A stretch of DNA of 64,000 nt from Gemmobacter aquatilis (GTDB taxonomy: Bacteria; Pseudomonadota; Alphaproteobacteria; Rhodobacterales; Rhodobacteraceae): positions 186,001 through 250,000 of the forward strand of contig NZ_FOCE01000002.1 in NCBI RefSeq assembly GCF_900110025.1. The letters run 5' to 3'. How positions within the stretch are numbered: the stretch's first letter is position 1; each line of letters begins with the position of its first letter. Shown here in pieces: positions 28,245 through 37,468 of this stretch. The position numbers were made by a program, and so were the translations under genes. The notes beneath the pieces are model-generated. The model saw nothing but the letters and a program-made list of their open reading frames with translations, was not told where the DNA came from and did not search any database.

Positions 28245-29015
28245 ATGCAGACCCCCGACATTCTGGCGCAGGCCATTGCCATTGCCGAAGCCGCCAGCGC
28301 CCTGCCGATGGGCCATTTCCGCACACCGCTGCCGGTCGAAGCGAAAGAGGATGACAGCCCGGTAACCATCGCCGACCGCGCGACCGAGGCCTTCATCCGC
28401 GACCGTCTGCGCGCAGCCTTTCCGCAGGACGGCATCTTCGGCGAGGAGATGGGGGTGGAAAACGGCGAGGCCGAGGCGCTGTGGATCATCGACCCGATTG
28501 ATGGCACGCGGTCCTTCATCACCGGCAATCCGCTGTTCGGGATGCTGCTGGGCCGCGTGTTGGCCGGGGTGCCGCAAATCGGCATCGTGCGGATGCCTGC
28601 GCTGGGGGAAACCTTTGCCGGCAGGACTGGCGGGGGCGCCACGCTGAACGGCGCGGCGATCCGCTGCCGGATGACCACCCGCCTTGACGGTGCGCTGGTC
28701 TATATCAACGAGGCGGAAAAGATCCATGCCGCCGATCCGGCGCGCTTTGCGCGGCTGTGCGGCATCGGCCATACGCGGCGGATGGCCTATGACTGCTACC
28801 CCCATGCGCTGGTCGCGGCGGGGCAGATCGACGCGGTGGTGGATTGCGGCTTGCAGCCCTATGACTATCTGCCGCTGATCGCGCTGGTCGAGGCGGCGGG
28901 CGGGGTGATCTGCGACTGGCAGGGTCAGCCGCTGACGCTGCAATCCGATGGGCGGGTGGTGACCGCCGCAACGCCTGCGCTGCGCGACGCGCTTCTGGCG
29001 GTGCTGGCCGCTTAA
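28245..29015 (+). CDS. Inositol-monophosphatase-family phosphatase (histidinol-phosphatase-like)
   Basis: 256 residues of the Mg2+-dependent IMPase fold: metal site DDSPVTIADRATE, FGEEMG, WIIDPIDGTRSFITG, and the C-terminal motif position that reads DCGLQPYDYLPLIALVEAAGG (Asp present). It could act on inositol phosphate, histidinol phosphate or another small phosphate ester. Translationally close to the DeoR regulator. Its 3' end overlaps the convergent kinase copy 2 by 4 bases. Confidence 0.87.
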   Translation: MQTPDILAQAIAIAEAASALPMGHFRTPLPVEAKEDDSPVTIADRATEAFIRDRLRAAFPQDGIFGEEMGVENGEAEALWIIDPIDGTRSFITGNPLFGMLLGRVLAGVPQIGIVRMPALGETFAGRTGGGATLNGAAIRCRMTTRLDGALVYINEAEKIHAADPARFARLCGIGHTRRMAYDCYPHALVAAGQIDAVVDCGLQPYDYLPLIALVEAAGGVICDWQGQPLTLQSDGRVVTAATPALRDALLAVLAA

Positions 29016-29941
29016 CCGGCGCGCACCGCCGCCAGATGGGCGGCGAAATCGGCGTTTTGCATCAGCGCCTTGCAGCGCGCAAAGCGGGCAAAGGCATAGG
29101 CCCGGAAATCATCCGCCGGATTGCCGTCGGCATGCTGGATCAGCCCCCACAGCGTCCAGAGCAGATCGCACATCGCCTTGTAGATCACCACCCGCCCCTG
29201 TTCGGCCGGTGTGGGCGGACGCCCGAAATAGGCCTGCAACAAGGCGTCCTGCTGCGCCGCATCCATCCCCGCCTCCACCGCCAGATCGCCCAGATCCCAA
29301 AGCGGGTCGTTCATGCCGGAATATTCCCAATCGACGATCCACATCCGCGCGCCGTCATCGAGGAAGTTTTCGCACAGCGGGTCGCAATGGCAGGGGGCAA
29401 GCCGCGCCGGATGGGCGGCCAGCGCGGCCTTGACCGGCGCCGCCTCGGCCACCACGGCGCCATAGCCTTCGGGCAGGCTGACGGTTTTCGTGGCCAGCAA
29501 CGCCAGATAATCCTCGATCATCGTGAACAGTTCGAAGCGGAAATCGAAGATCTGGCCAGAGCGGTGCAGGTGCCCCAGCGCCACCCCGGCGCGGGCGGGC
29601 GCGCCGGGGTGGCTGCGGAACAGATCGGGGGTCATCGTCGTGATCCCCGGCAGAGCGCGGGTGATCATCACCCCGGTTGTGGCATCGGCCCAGATCACCT
29701 CGGGCGCCACGCCCGCGCGATGGGCCGCGCGGGCATTGGCAATTTCGACCCGTCTGTCGATATAGGCCTCGGTGCCGCTGCCGGGAATGCGGACGATCAC
29801 CGCCTGCCCCCGCACCTCGACCCGATGCACCAGATTGGTGAGGCCACCCAGCCGGGTGATGCGCGCCTCGCCTGCCGAAAGCCCGGCAAAATCGGGCAGA
29901 ACGGAAAGGGCCGCCAGAAGCTCTGCCTCATGCTCTGCCAT
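29012..29941 (-). CDS. Choline/ethanolamine-kinase-like phosphotransferase (APH fold), copy 2
   Basis: 309 residues; same fold as the gene at 22397. The catalytic motif reads CHCDPLCENFL (Asp and Asn kept), and the signature WIVDWEYSGMNDPLWDLGDL is present. The two copies differ clearly in sequence, so this is not a recent duplication. It lies 7 bases downstream of oxidoreductase copy 2, the reverse of the order in copy 1 (kinase then oxidoreductase). Confidence 0.83.
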   Translation of the reverse strand: MAEHEAELLAALSVLPDFAGLSAGEARITRLGGLTNLVHRVEVRGQAVIVRIPGSGTEAYIDRRVEIANARAAHRAGVAPEVIWADATTGVMITRALPGITTMTPDLFRSHPGAPARAGVALGHLHRSGQIFDFRFELFTMIEDYLALLATKTVSLPEGYGAVVAEAAPVKAALAAHPARLAPCHCDPLCENFLDDGARMWIVDWEYSGMNDPLWDLGDLAVEAGMDAAQQDALLQAYFGRPPTPAEQGRVVIYKAMCDLLWTLWGLIQHADGNPADDFRAYAFARFARCKALMQNADFAAHLAAVRAG

Positions 29942-29948
29942 GGCGCCC

Positions 29949-32372
29949 CTACCCTTTCAGCCGCAGGTTCTGAGGGTCATAGAGCGGTCCGTCCACGCGG
30001 CGGATCGGGAAACGATCCCCGAACACCTCGATCTCGAAATCCTCCTGCGCCAGATCGGCGGTGTCGAGATAGCCGAAGACGATGGTCTGCCCCAGCGTAT
30101 GGCCAAACCCGGCAGAAGACACCAGCGAGGCCACGCGGTTGCCCAGCAGGATCGTCTCGCCGCCATACAGCGGCAGGCGCGCGGGCGTGGTGAAGGTACA
30201 AAGCCGCCGCTTCGGCCCGGTTGCGCGTTCCGCCTCCAGCGCCGCGCGGCCCCGGAAGGCGCCTTTCGCGGCCAGATGCACCCGGAAGCCCAGCCCGGCC
30301 TCGTAGGGCGTGTAATCGGGCGAAATATCCGAGGACCAGTAAAGATACCCCTTCTCCAGCCGCAGCGTATCAATCGCGCGATAGCCGACATCGCGGATGC
30401 CATGGGCGGCGCCCGCCGCGCGCAGCGTGTCATAGACATGCAGGCCGAATTCGGTCGGCACATGCAGTTCCCACCCCAGTTCGCCCACAAAGCCGATGCG
30501 CACCGCGCGCACCGGCGCCGCCCCGATGGTGAGAGTGCGGGCGGTGGCAAAGGGGAAGGCGGCGTTCGACACGTCCTCTTCGCAGACCTGCGCCAACACC
30601 TCGCGCGCTTTCGGCCCGCACAGGTTGATGACGGCACGGGCCGAGGTCATGTCGATCAGGTGCAGCGTGCCATCGCCGGGCATTTGGCGGCGGATCCAGT
30701 CGGCGTCATGGGTGCCGAAGGCGGCGCCGGTGACGATGTAATACTGCTCGGGCGCCAGCCGGGTGATCGTCAGATCCGCCTCGATCCCGCCGCGATCATT
30801 GCAAAGCTGGGTGTAGATGACAGACCCCACCGGCCGATCCATGTTCGCCGCCGCGATGGATTGCAGAAAATCGGTGGCGCCCGGCCCGATCAGTTCGAAT
30901 TTTGAAAAGCTGGACTGGTCGATCAGCGCCACGCCATCGCGCACCGCGCGGTGTTCTTCGGCGGCAAAGGCGTGCCAGCCGGGGGCGAGGAAATCCAGTT
31001 GATCCACCGGCGGCACCCCTTCCGGTGCGAACCACAAGGGGCGCTCCCAGCCGTTGCGGGTGCCATAGACGGCGCCGTTGCCCTTCAGCCGCTCATACAG
31101 CGGCGACAGGCGCAATTGCCGCACGGTTTGATGTTCGGTCCCCGGATACCGCATCTTGTAGTGATGCGCGTAATGTTCCACCGCGCGCGGATACATGAAG
31201 GCGCGGCTGCCGTGATGCGGGCCAAAGCGGCGCACATCCAGCGGCCAGAGGTTCAGCGAAGGCGCGCCCTGCACGATCCACTCCGCGATCATCTCGCCCG
31301 CGCCGCCGCCTGCGGCAATCCCATACAGAAAGCCGGTCGCCATCATCAGGTTCTGGAAGCCCGGCGCCCAGCCCAGCACGAAATCGCCATCCGCCGAATA
31401 GGGGATCGGCCCGTTGATCACCTGCCGCACGCCGACCTCGTTCAGCACCGGCGTCACCTGCGCGGCCAACTCGGCCAAGGGGGCAAAGCGTTCCATGTTG
31501 TCGGGCAGCAACTGGCGCACGAAATCGCCGGGGATGCCCCGGTTGCCAAAGGGCAGCGTGTCATCCTCGTAACCGCCCACCACCAGCCGCCCGCCCGCAT
31601 CGGGCTTGTAATAGACCAGCCGTTCGGGGTCGCGCAGCGTCGGCAGGCGTTTCACCAGTTCCACATCGGGCAAGGGTTCGGTGACGATATACTGATGCTC
31701 CACCGCGCAGGCGGGCACCTTGATCCCCAGTTTCGCGCCCAGCTCGCGGCTCCACATCCCCGCCGCAAGGGTGACGGTTTCCGCCTGCCATGTGCCTTCC
31801 GAGGTGAGAACCTCGGTAATCCGCCCGTTCTTCACCGTGAAATCCAGCACCGTGACGCCCTGCCGGATCTGCGCGCCATATTTGCGCGCACCCGCCGCCA
31901 CCGCCTGACACAGGCTCGCCGGGTCCACATGGCCATCCGAGGGGATGAAGGCCGCGCCCTCCAGCCCGGTCGCGTCGATATAGGGGAACAGGTCTTTCGC
32001 CTCGGATGCCGAGATGATGTGCATTTCCAGATCGAAACTGCGCGCCATGGTGGCCAGACGCTTCGCCTCCAGCAGGCGCTCGGTCGTGGCGGCAAGACGC
32101 AGGCTGCCGACCTTCTTCCAGTCGAACTCCATCCCGGTTTCGGCGGCAAGCCGGTCATACATCGCCACCGAGCGTTTCAGCATCCGCGTGGTATTGCGCG
32201 AAGATCGCAACTGCCCCACCAGCCCCGCCGCGTGCCATGTGGCGCCTTCGGTCAACGCAGCCTTTTCCAGCAGCACCACATCCTTTTCACCGTTCTTCGC
32301 CAGATGATAGGCCGTCGAACAGCCGATGATGCCCCCGCCGATGATGAGGTGCCTCGCCGCAAACTGCGCCAT
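29949..32372 (-). CDS. FAD-dependent oxidoreductase with GcvT domain (dimethylglycine/sarcosine dehydrogenase-like), copy 2
   Basis: 807 residues; same architecture as the protein at 19951 (FAD motif LIIGGGIIGCSTAYHLAKNG, then FAO_M-like, GcvT and GcvT C-terminal domains). Active-site stretch EGATWHAAGLVGQLRSS matches the equivalent GTTFHAAGLVGQLRSN in copy 1; the His is the flavin-attachment or catalytic position in this family. It probably oxidises a different N-methyl compound or a later intermediate than copy 1. Confidence 0.86.
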   Translation of the reverse strand: MAQFAARHLIIGGGIIGCSTAYHLAKNGEKDVVLLEKAALTEGATWHAAGLVGQLRSSRNTTRMLKRSVAMYDRLAAETGMEFDWKKVGSLRLAATTERLLEAKRLATMARSFDLEMHIISASEAKDLFPYIDATGLEGAAFIPSDGHVDPASLCQAVAAGARKYGAQIRQGVTVLDFTVKNGRITEVLTSEGTWQAETVTLAAGMWSRELGAKLGIKVPACAVEHQYIVTEPLPDVELVKRLPTLRDPERLVYYKPDAGGRLVVGGYEDDTLPFGNRGIPGDFVRQLLPDNMERFAPLAELAAQVTPVLNEVGVRQVINGPIPYSADGDFVLGWAPGFQNLMMATGFLYGIAAGGGAGEMIAEWIVQGAPSLNLWPLDVRRFGPHHGSRAFMYPRAVEHYAHHYKMRYPGTEHQTVRQLRLSPLYERLKGNGAVYGTRNGWERPLWFAPEGVPPVDQLDFLAPGWHAFAAEEHRAVRDGVALIDQSSFSKFELIGPGATDFLQSIAAANMDRPVGSVIYTQLCNDRGGIEADLTITRLAPEQYYIVTGAAFGTHDADWIRRQMPGDGTLHLIDMTSARAVINLCGPKAREVLAQVCEEDVSNAAFPFATARTLTIGAAPVRAVRIGFVGELGWELHVPTEFGLHVYDTLRAAGAAHGIRDVGYRAIDTLRLEKGYLYWSSDISPDYTPYEAGLGFRVHLAAKGAFRGRAALEAERATGPKRRLCTFTTPARLPLYGGETILLGNRVASLVSSAGFGHTLGQTIVFGYLDTADLAQEDFEIEVFGDRFPIRRVDGPLYDPQNLRLKG

Positions 32373-32521
32373 GACTCACGATCCCTGTTGCCCTGCTTTC
32401 CCGCATCATGCGCCAGATCACACATATATCAATGATCTTGTGTTGGGTTTTGTTGGATTATGCGCGTATCCGTCAGGCCCGCGCCCGCAGCGCCCGAAAA
32501 CCGGGCAGCCCCCAAAACGCG

Positions 32522-32558
32522 ACAGGCCCCGCGCCGCGATCTGCGGAACGGGGCCTGT
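32522..32558 (-). terminator. Terminator of the nadABC operon
   Basis: A perfect 10-bp stem (ACAGGCCCCG / CGGGGCCTGT) lies 20 bases after the nadC stop. The minus-strand side continues CGCGTTTTGG, giving a short T-run. Confidence 0.65.
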
Positions 32559-32577
32559 GCCTGCGTTTGGGAAGGGG

Positions 32578-33414
32578 TCAGAAATCCAGACCCAGATCCA
32601 GCACCGGCGCCGAATGGGTCAGCGCGCCGACCGAAATGAAATCGACGCCGGTCGCCGCCACTTCGGCGATGCGCGGCAAGGCCATGTTGCCCGAGGCTTC
32701 CAGCACCACGCGCCCCTTGGCCAGCCGCACCGCCGCCGCCAGATCGGCGGTGGTCATGTTGTCCAGCAGCACGACATCCGCCCCGCCGATCTCCAGCACC
32801 TCGGCCAGTTGATCCAGCCGGTCCACCTCGATCTCCACCCGCATCATATGCGAGCGGGCGCGGCTGGCGGCGGCCAGAACCGGGGCGATGCCACCGGCGG
32901 CGGCAATGTGATTGTCCTTGATCAGGATCGCATCCGACAGGCCATAGCGGTGGTTCGATCCGCCGCCATGGCGCACCGCCTCTTTCTCCACCGCGCGCAG
33001 GCCGGGGGTGGTTTTGCGCGTGCAGGTGATGCGCGCCTTGGTGCCGTGGGTTTGCGCCACGAACCGCGCGGTCAGGCTGGCAATGCCGCACATCCGCCCG
33101 GCGAAGTTCAGCGCCACCCGTTCCGCCATCAGGATCGACGCGGCAGAGCCCGCGATCACCATCAGCGTATCTTCGTGGCCGATCTCTTGCCCGTCCTGCG
33201 CCAACGCCTCGATCCGCAAGGCCGGATCGACCAGCCGGAACGCCAGCGCCGCCAGCCGCAGACCCGAGGCCACGCCCGCGCCCCGCGCATTCAGCCGCGC
33301 CTCGTAGGTCAGCCCCGGCGGGATCACCGCGCGGCAGGTGGCATCGCCCATCGGGCCCAGATCCTCGATCAGCGCGGCGCGGACGAGCGGTTCCAGCAGA
33401 AGGTCGGGCAACAT
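32578..33414 (-). CDS. nadC: Nicotinate-nucleotide (quinolinate) pyrophosphorylase
   Basis: 278 residues. Converts quinolinate and PRPP to nicotinate mononucleotide, the third step of de novo NAD synthesis. Seen: CTRKTTPGLRAVEKEAVRHGGGSNHRYGLSDAILIKDNH, which carries the substrate-binding Arg, Lys and His residues, and the EASGNM C-terminal barrel motif. The start overlaps the nadB stop by one base (TGATG). Last gene of the operon. Confidence 0.96.
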   Translation of the reverse strand: MLPDLLLEPLVRAALIEDLGPMGDATCRAVIPPGLTYEARLNARGAGVASGLRLAALAFRLVDPALRIEALAQDGQEIGHEDTLMVIAGSAASILMAERVALNFAGRMCGIASLTARFVAQTHGTKARITCTRKTTPGLRAVEKEAVRHGGGSNHRYGLSDAILIKDNHIAAAGGIAPVLAAASRARSHMMRVEIEVDRLDQLAEVLEIGGADVVLLDNMTTADLAAAVRLAKGRVVLEASGNMALPRIAEVAATGVDFISVGALTHSAPVLDLGLDF

Positions 33415-34961
33415 CAGGCAGTCTCCGGTTGCGGCAATTGGTCAAGCGTCAGGCGGCTGCGCTGCGCCTGTGCGGGGTCAGTGCCGGGGTAATCGGTGCG
33501 GCAATGGCCACCCCGGCTTTCCTGCCGCAAAAGCGCCGCCCCGGCAATCAGCCGCGCGGCGGTCAGCATATTGGTCAGCGCCTCGGACGGGGTGGCGCCT
33601 GCGGCGATTGCGTCCATCTCGGCCAGCGCATGGCGCAGGCCCGGCCCGTCGCGCAGCACGCCGACATGCTCGGTCATCACTCGGCGCAGTTGCGCCACGG
33701 CAGCGTCATCCAGCCGTTGCGATCCGGGCGGGAAGGCGATCTGCACCGGGGCGGCAGGCGAGCCGGGCTGCTCGGGCGTTGCCGCCGCCAGCGAATCTGC
33801 CGCCAGCCGCGCAAAGACCAGCGCCTCCAGGAGCCCGTTGGAGGCAAGGCGGTTGCCGCCATGCAGGCCGGTGGAGGCCGCCTCGCCACAAACCCACAGC
33901 CCCGGCAGGGACGCGCGGCCCGCATGGTCCACCGCTACACCGCCCATATGGTAATGGGCAGCGGCGGCCACCGGGATCGCATCGCGCACCGGATCAATGC
34001 CCGCGCGCAGGCAGGCGCCCGCAACCGCCGGGAACCGATCAAGGATGTCAGCGCCCAGACAGGCGCGGGTGTCCAGCATCGGGCGCAGCCCGGCCTGGGT
34101 TTGCGCAAAGATCGCGCGGGCCACCACATCGCGCGGCGCCAGTTCGGCATCGGGGTGCAGGGCGACCATGAAGCGCTGGCCCTGCGTGTTGATCAGCACG
34201 GCCCCCTCGCCGCGCAACGCCTCGGTCGCCAAGGGCGCCGGGTCTTCGCCGGTGGCAATGGCGGTGGGGTGGAACTGTACGAATTCCGCATCGGCGATCA
34301 CCGCCCCCGCCCGCGCCGCCATGCCCATCGCCTGCCCGCGTATCCGCGCCGGATTGGTGGTGACCGCATAAAGCCCCGCCGCCCCGCCCGCCGCCAGCAG
34401 CACCGCAGGCGCGCGCAGCAGCGCCAGCCCCGAGGTGCCATCGGCCCGGCCCAGCCAGACCCCAACCACCCGGCCTGCCTGCACCTCCAGCCGCGCCGCC
34501 GCCACGCCTTCCAGCACCTGAACCGAGGGCGTGGCGCGCACGGCAGCGATCAGCGTCGCCATGATCTCGCGCCCGGCCTGATCACCCTTCACCCGCACCA
34601 CCCGCGCCCGGCCATGCGCCGCCTCGCGCGACAGGACATAGTTGCCCTGCGCATCGCGGTCGAAGGGGGCGCCCTTGGCCGTCAGGTCCAGAATATGGTC
34701 GCGCGCCAGACGGGTCACCAGATCCGCCACCGCCGGATCGACGATCCCCGCCCCGGCGCGGCGCGTATCGGCCGCGTGATCCTCCGCACTGTCGCCCGCG
34801 CCCATCGCTGCCGCCACCCCGCCCTGCGCCCAGGCGGAACTGGCCCCTTCGCCCAGCGGCTCGGGCGAGATCACCAGCACCGGACGGGGGCTCAGCCGCA
34901 GCGCAGCGGACAGCGCGGCCATCCCCGCGCCGACGATCACGATGCGCGGGGTTGTCTGCAT
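33414..34961 (-). CDS. nadB: L-aspartate oxidase
   Basis: 515 residues. Flavoenzyme that oxidises L-aspartate to iminoaspartate, the first step of de novo NAD synthesis. N-terminal FAD motif RIVIVGAGMAALSAALRL; active-site region GASSAWAQGGVAAAMG and HPTAI; C-terminal helical domain with the RTDYPG stretch. The first Gly of the usual GSGIAG motif is GAGMAA here. The start ATG shares one base with the nadA stop (TGATG). Confidence 0.95.
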   Translation of the reverse strand: MQTTPRIVIVGAGMAALSAALRLSPRPVLVISPEPLGEGASSAWAQGGVAAAMGAGDSAEDHAADTRRAGAGIVDPAVADLVTRLARDHILDLTAKGAPFDRDAQGNYVLSREAAHGRARVVRVKGDQAGREIMATLIAAVRATPSVQVLEGVAAARLEVQAGRVVGVWLGRADGTSGLALLRAPAVLLAAGGAAGLYAVTTNPARIRGQAMGMAARAGAVIADAEFVQFHPTAIATGEDPAPLATEALRGEGAVLINTQGQRFMVALHPDAELAPRDVVARAIFAQTQAGLRPMLDTRACLGADILDRFPAVAGACLRAGIDPVRDAIPVAAAAHYHMGGVAVDHAGRASLPGLWVCGEAASTGLHGGNRLASNGLLEALVFARLAADSLAAATPEQPGSPAAPVQIAFPPGSQRLDDAAVAQLRRVMTEHVGVLRDGPGLRHALAEMDAIAAGATPSEALTNMLTAARLIAGAALLRQESRGGHCRTDYPGTDPAQAQRSRLTLDQLPQPETA

Positions 34962-36013
34962 CACGCCGCAGCCTTGCGCGACAGGGCGATCATCCGCTCC
35001 ACCGCCACGCGGGCCTTGGCTGCCACGCTGTCCTCCACCTCCACCGGGGTGGTCATCGAATGCAGCGACCACAGCACCTTTTCCAGCGTGATCATCTTCA
35101 TGTAGGGGCACATGTTGCAGGGCCCGACAAACTCCACCTCGGGCAGCGCATCGGCGATGTTCGACGCCATGGAACATTCGGTCACCAGCAGCGCCTTGGC
35201 CGGGCGATGGCGCTCCACAAACTCGATGATGCCAGAGGTGGAGCCGGAAAAATCCGCCTCGGCCACCACATCGGGCGGGCATTCGGGATGGGCGATGATC
35301 GTGGTATCCGGCTGGAAGGCGCGGAAATCGCGCAGATCGGCGGCGGTGAAGCGTTCATGCACGATGCACGACCCCTCCCACCAGACGATGCGCTTGTGCG
35401 GCACCTGTTTGGCCACGTTCTGCGCCAGATACTGGTCGGGCGTCATGATCACCGTGTCGCCCGGCATCGCCGCCACGATCTGCGCCGCGTTGGACGAGGT
35501 GCAGCACACATCCGACGCCGCCTTCACCGCCGCCGTGGTGTTCACATAACTGACCACTGCCGCACCGGGAAAGCGGGCGCGCATCTGCGCGATCCCCTCA
35601 GGCGTGATCGATTCGGCCAGGCTGCAGCCCGCGCCCATGTCGGGCATCAGCACGGTTTTCGCCGGGTTCAGGATCTTCGAGGTTTCGGCCATGAAATGCA
35701 CACCGCATTGCACGATGACCTGCGCACGCACCTTGGTCGCCTCGATCGCCAGTTGCAGGCTGTCGCCCACCACATCGGCGATGCCGTGATAGATGTCGGG
35801 CGTCATGTAGTTATGCGCCAGGATCACCGCGTCGCGTTCGGCCTTCAGCTTGTTGATGGCGATCACATAGGGCGCGTGGCGGGCCCAATCGGCCAAGGGC
35901 ACGACGCGGGCCATTTTCGCATGGATGTCGCGCGTTGCCTCGGCCGCCTGCAACGAGGGGGCGAGGTCATAGTGCCGGGCAAGCTCGGCGCGCAGGGCGG
36001 CGGTGGCGGTCAT
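34961..36013 (-). CDS. nadA: Quinolinate synthase A ([4Fe-4S])
   Basis: 350 residues. Condenses iminoaspartate with dihydroxyacetone phosphate to quinolinate. The cysteines expected to hold the [4Fe-4S] cluster are seen in QCGVHFMAETSK, the CNMCPYMK region, and MGAGCSLAE; substrate residues include HNYMTPDIYH and HPECPPDV. First gene of a tightly coupled nadA-nadB-nadC operon. A palindrome 43 bases upstream is a candidate operator. Confidence 0.96.
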   Translation of the reverse strand: MTATAALRAELARHYDLAPSLQAAEATRDIHAKMARVVPLADWARHAPYVIAINKLKAERDAVILAHNYMTPDIYHGIADVVGDSLQLAIEATKVRAQVIVQCGVHFMAETSKILNPAKTVLMPDMGAGCSLAESITPEGIAQMRARFPGAAVVSYVNTTAAVKAASDVCCTSSNAAQIVAAMPGDTVIMTPDQYLAQNVAKQVPHKRIVWWEGSCIVHERFTAADLRDFRAFQPDTTIIAHPECPPDVVAEADFSGSTSGIIEFVERHRPAKALLVTECSMASNIADALPEVEFVGPCNMCPYMKMITLEKVLWSLHSMTTPVEVEDSVAAKARVAVERMIALSRKAAA

Positions 36014-36055
36014 GGGCTGTCCTCGCGGGGCGCAAAATCGCGGCGAGGCTTACAG

Positions 36056-36069
36056 CACTGTGGACAGTG
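36056..36069 (-). promoter_or_regulatory. Palindromic operator candidate upstream of nadA
   Basis: CACTGT-N2-ACAGTG, a perfect dyad 42 bases before the nadA start, next to an AT-rich stretch (36070-36125) that could hold the promoter. Alphaproteobacterial nadABC operons are known to be under repressors such as NadQ; whether this sequence is such a site is not known to me. Confidence 0.45.
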
Positions 36070-36133
36070 TTACAATATCTTTCTAAATCAATGGGTTATT
36101 GTTTGCATACACACAGATGCACACATATGAACC

Positions 36134-37468
36134 CTAAGCCACCTGCCGCCCCGACACCCAGACCCGCGCGATATTGGCGCGGCTGGTGCCGTAGAGGATA
36201 CGCTCCAGCAGCAGCGCGCCGCTTTGGCCGGGCCAGAGCCGCAGCGTGCCTTGCGGGGCTGTGGGGTCGATCAGCATGGCGTCGAACTGCAGGCCGGGGC
36301 GAAAGCTGCCCACCGGCAGTTCCAGCGCCGCGGCCCCGCCCGCAGTGGCAAGGTGGAACGCAGTCGCCATGTCGATCCGCGCGCCGGGATGGGCCGAGCG
36401 TTGGGCGGGCGGCAGATCGGGGTCCACGCCGCTTTCCAGCATCCGTGCTGCGGCCACCGCCATGCGCGCGGTTTCCCAGATCGTGCCCGCCGGGCCGCCC
36501 GAAATGTCGGACCCCAGCCCCACCCGCAGCCCCCGGTCCAGTGCCGCGCGCAGGGGAAATGCTGCACCTGCAAAATACGCATTCGACAGCGGACAATGCG
36601 CCACGCCGCTGCGATTGCTGCGCAGCAATTCCATGTCCGGGGGCGACAGGAAATTGCCATGCGCAAAGACCGAACCGGGGGTCATCAGCCCGAAATGATG
36701 CAGGGATTGCGCATCCGAACAGCCATGCCGCGCCTGCACATGACTGTGCTCCCAATCGCTTTCCGACACATGGCTTTGCACCCGGCAGCCGGTTTCCTGC
36801 GCCAGCGCGCCCAAGCCTCGCAACGCCGCGTCAGAGCAGGCCGGAATGAAGCGCGGCGTCACTACCGGCTGCACCAGCCCGTCATTGCCGGGCAGGCCCC
36901 GGATATGGTCGATCACCGCCCGCGTGCCCGCCACCGCCTCGGCAGCCGAGCCATCGCGGTAATAATCGGGGCAGGTCTCGGGGTGATCCATCGCCACCTT
37001 GCCGATCAACGCGCGCTGCCCGGCCTTCAGGCACAGATCGGCCAGCAGTTTTGTCGCCTCTACATGGACCGTTGCGAAATACAGCGCGGTCGTGGTGCCG
37101 CAGGCCAGCAGATCGGCCACCAGCAGGCGGTAAACCCGCTCGGCAAACCCCAGATCGGCATAGCGCGCCTCCAGCGGGAAGGTATGGCGGTGCAGCCAGT
37201 CTTCCAGCGGCACATCCAGCGCGCTGCCCAGTTGCGGATATTGCGGCGCGTGGACATGCAGATCGACAAAGCCGGGCAGCAGGATCTGGCCTTCAGGCAG
37301 ATGCAGCGCGTCGTTCGACACGCTGTAGCCATCGCTGCCCGGATGCCGCACCGCCGCAATCGTGCCATCGGCACCGATCTCGATCACTGCATCGCGGAAT
37401 TCCTCCACCCCGCCCCGCTCCGGCGCGTGAAAGCCCGAGGCGACGAGCGTCCGCCCGCGCAGGGTCAT
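36134..37468 (-). CDS. guaD: Guanine deaminase (amidohydrolase family)
   Basis: 444 residues. Converts guanine to xanthine. Metal site DLHVHAPQYPQLG matches the guanine-deaminase signature (H-x-H-A-P-Q-Y); also LEDWLHRHTFPLEARYAD, the QSHVSE His, AHGNFL, and the GSDISGG Asp. Last gene of a leftward operon that begins with the BMP binding protein; its start overlaps the stop of the Rieske-less oxygenase subunit (ATGA). The importer, deaminases and molybdenum hydroxylase together point to purine-type substrates. Confidence 0.85.
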   Translation of the reverse strand: MTLRGRTLVASGFHAPERGGVEEFRDAVIEIGADGTIAAVRHPGSDGYSVSNDALHLPEGQILLPGFVDLHVHAPQYPQLGSALDVPLEDWLHRHTFPLEARYADLGFAERVYRLLVADLLACGTTTALYFATVHVEATKLLADLCLKAGQRALIGKVAMDHPETCPDYYRDGSAAEAVAGTRAVIDHIRGLPGNDGLVQPVVTPRFIPACSDAALRGLGALAQETGCRVQSHVSESDWEHSHVQARHGCSDAQSLHHFGLMTPGSVFAHGNFLSPPDMELLRSNRSGVAHCPLSNAYFAGAAFPLRAALDRGLRVGLGSDISGGPAGTIWETARMAVAAARMLESGVDPDLPPAQRSAHPGARIDMATAFHLATAGGAAALELPVGSFRPGLQFDAMLIDPTAPQGTLRLWPGQSGALLLERILYGTSRANIARVWVSGRQVA

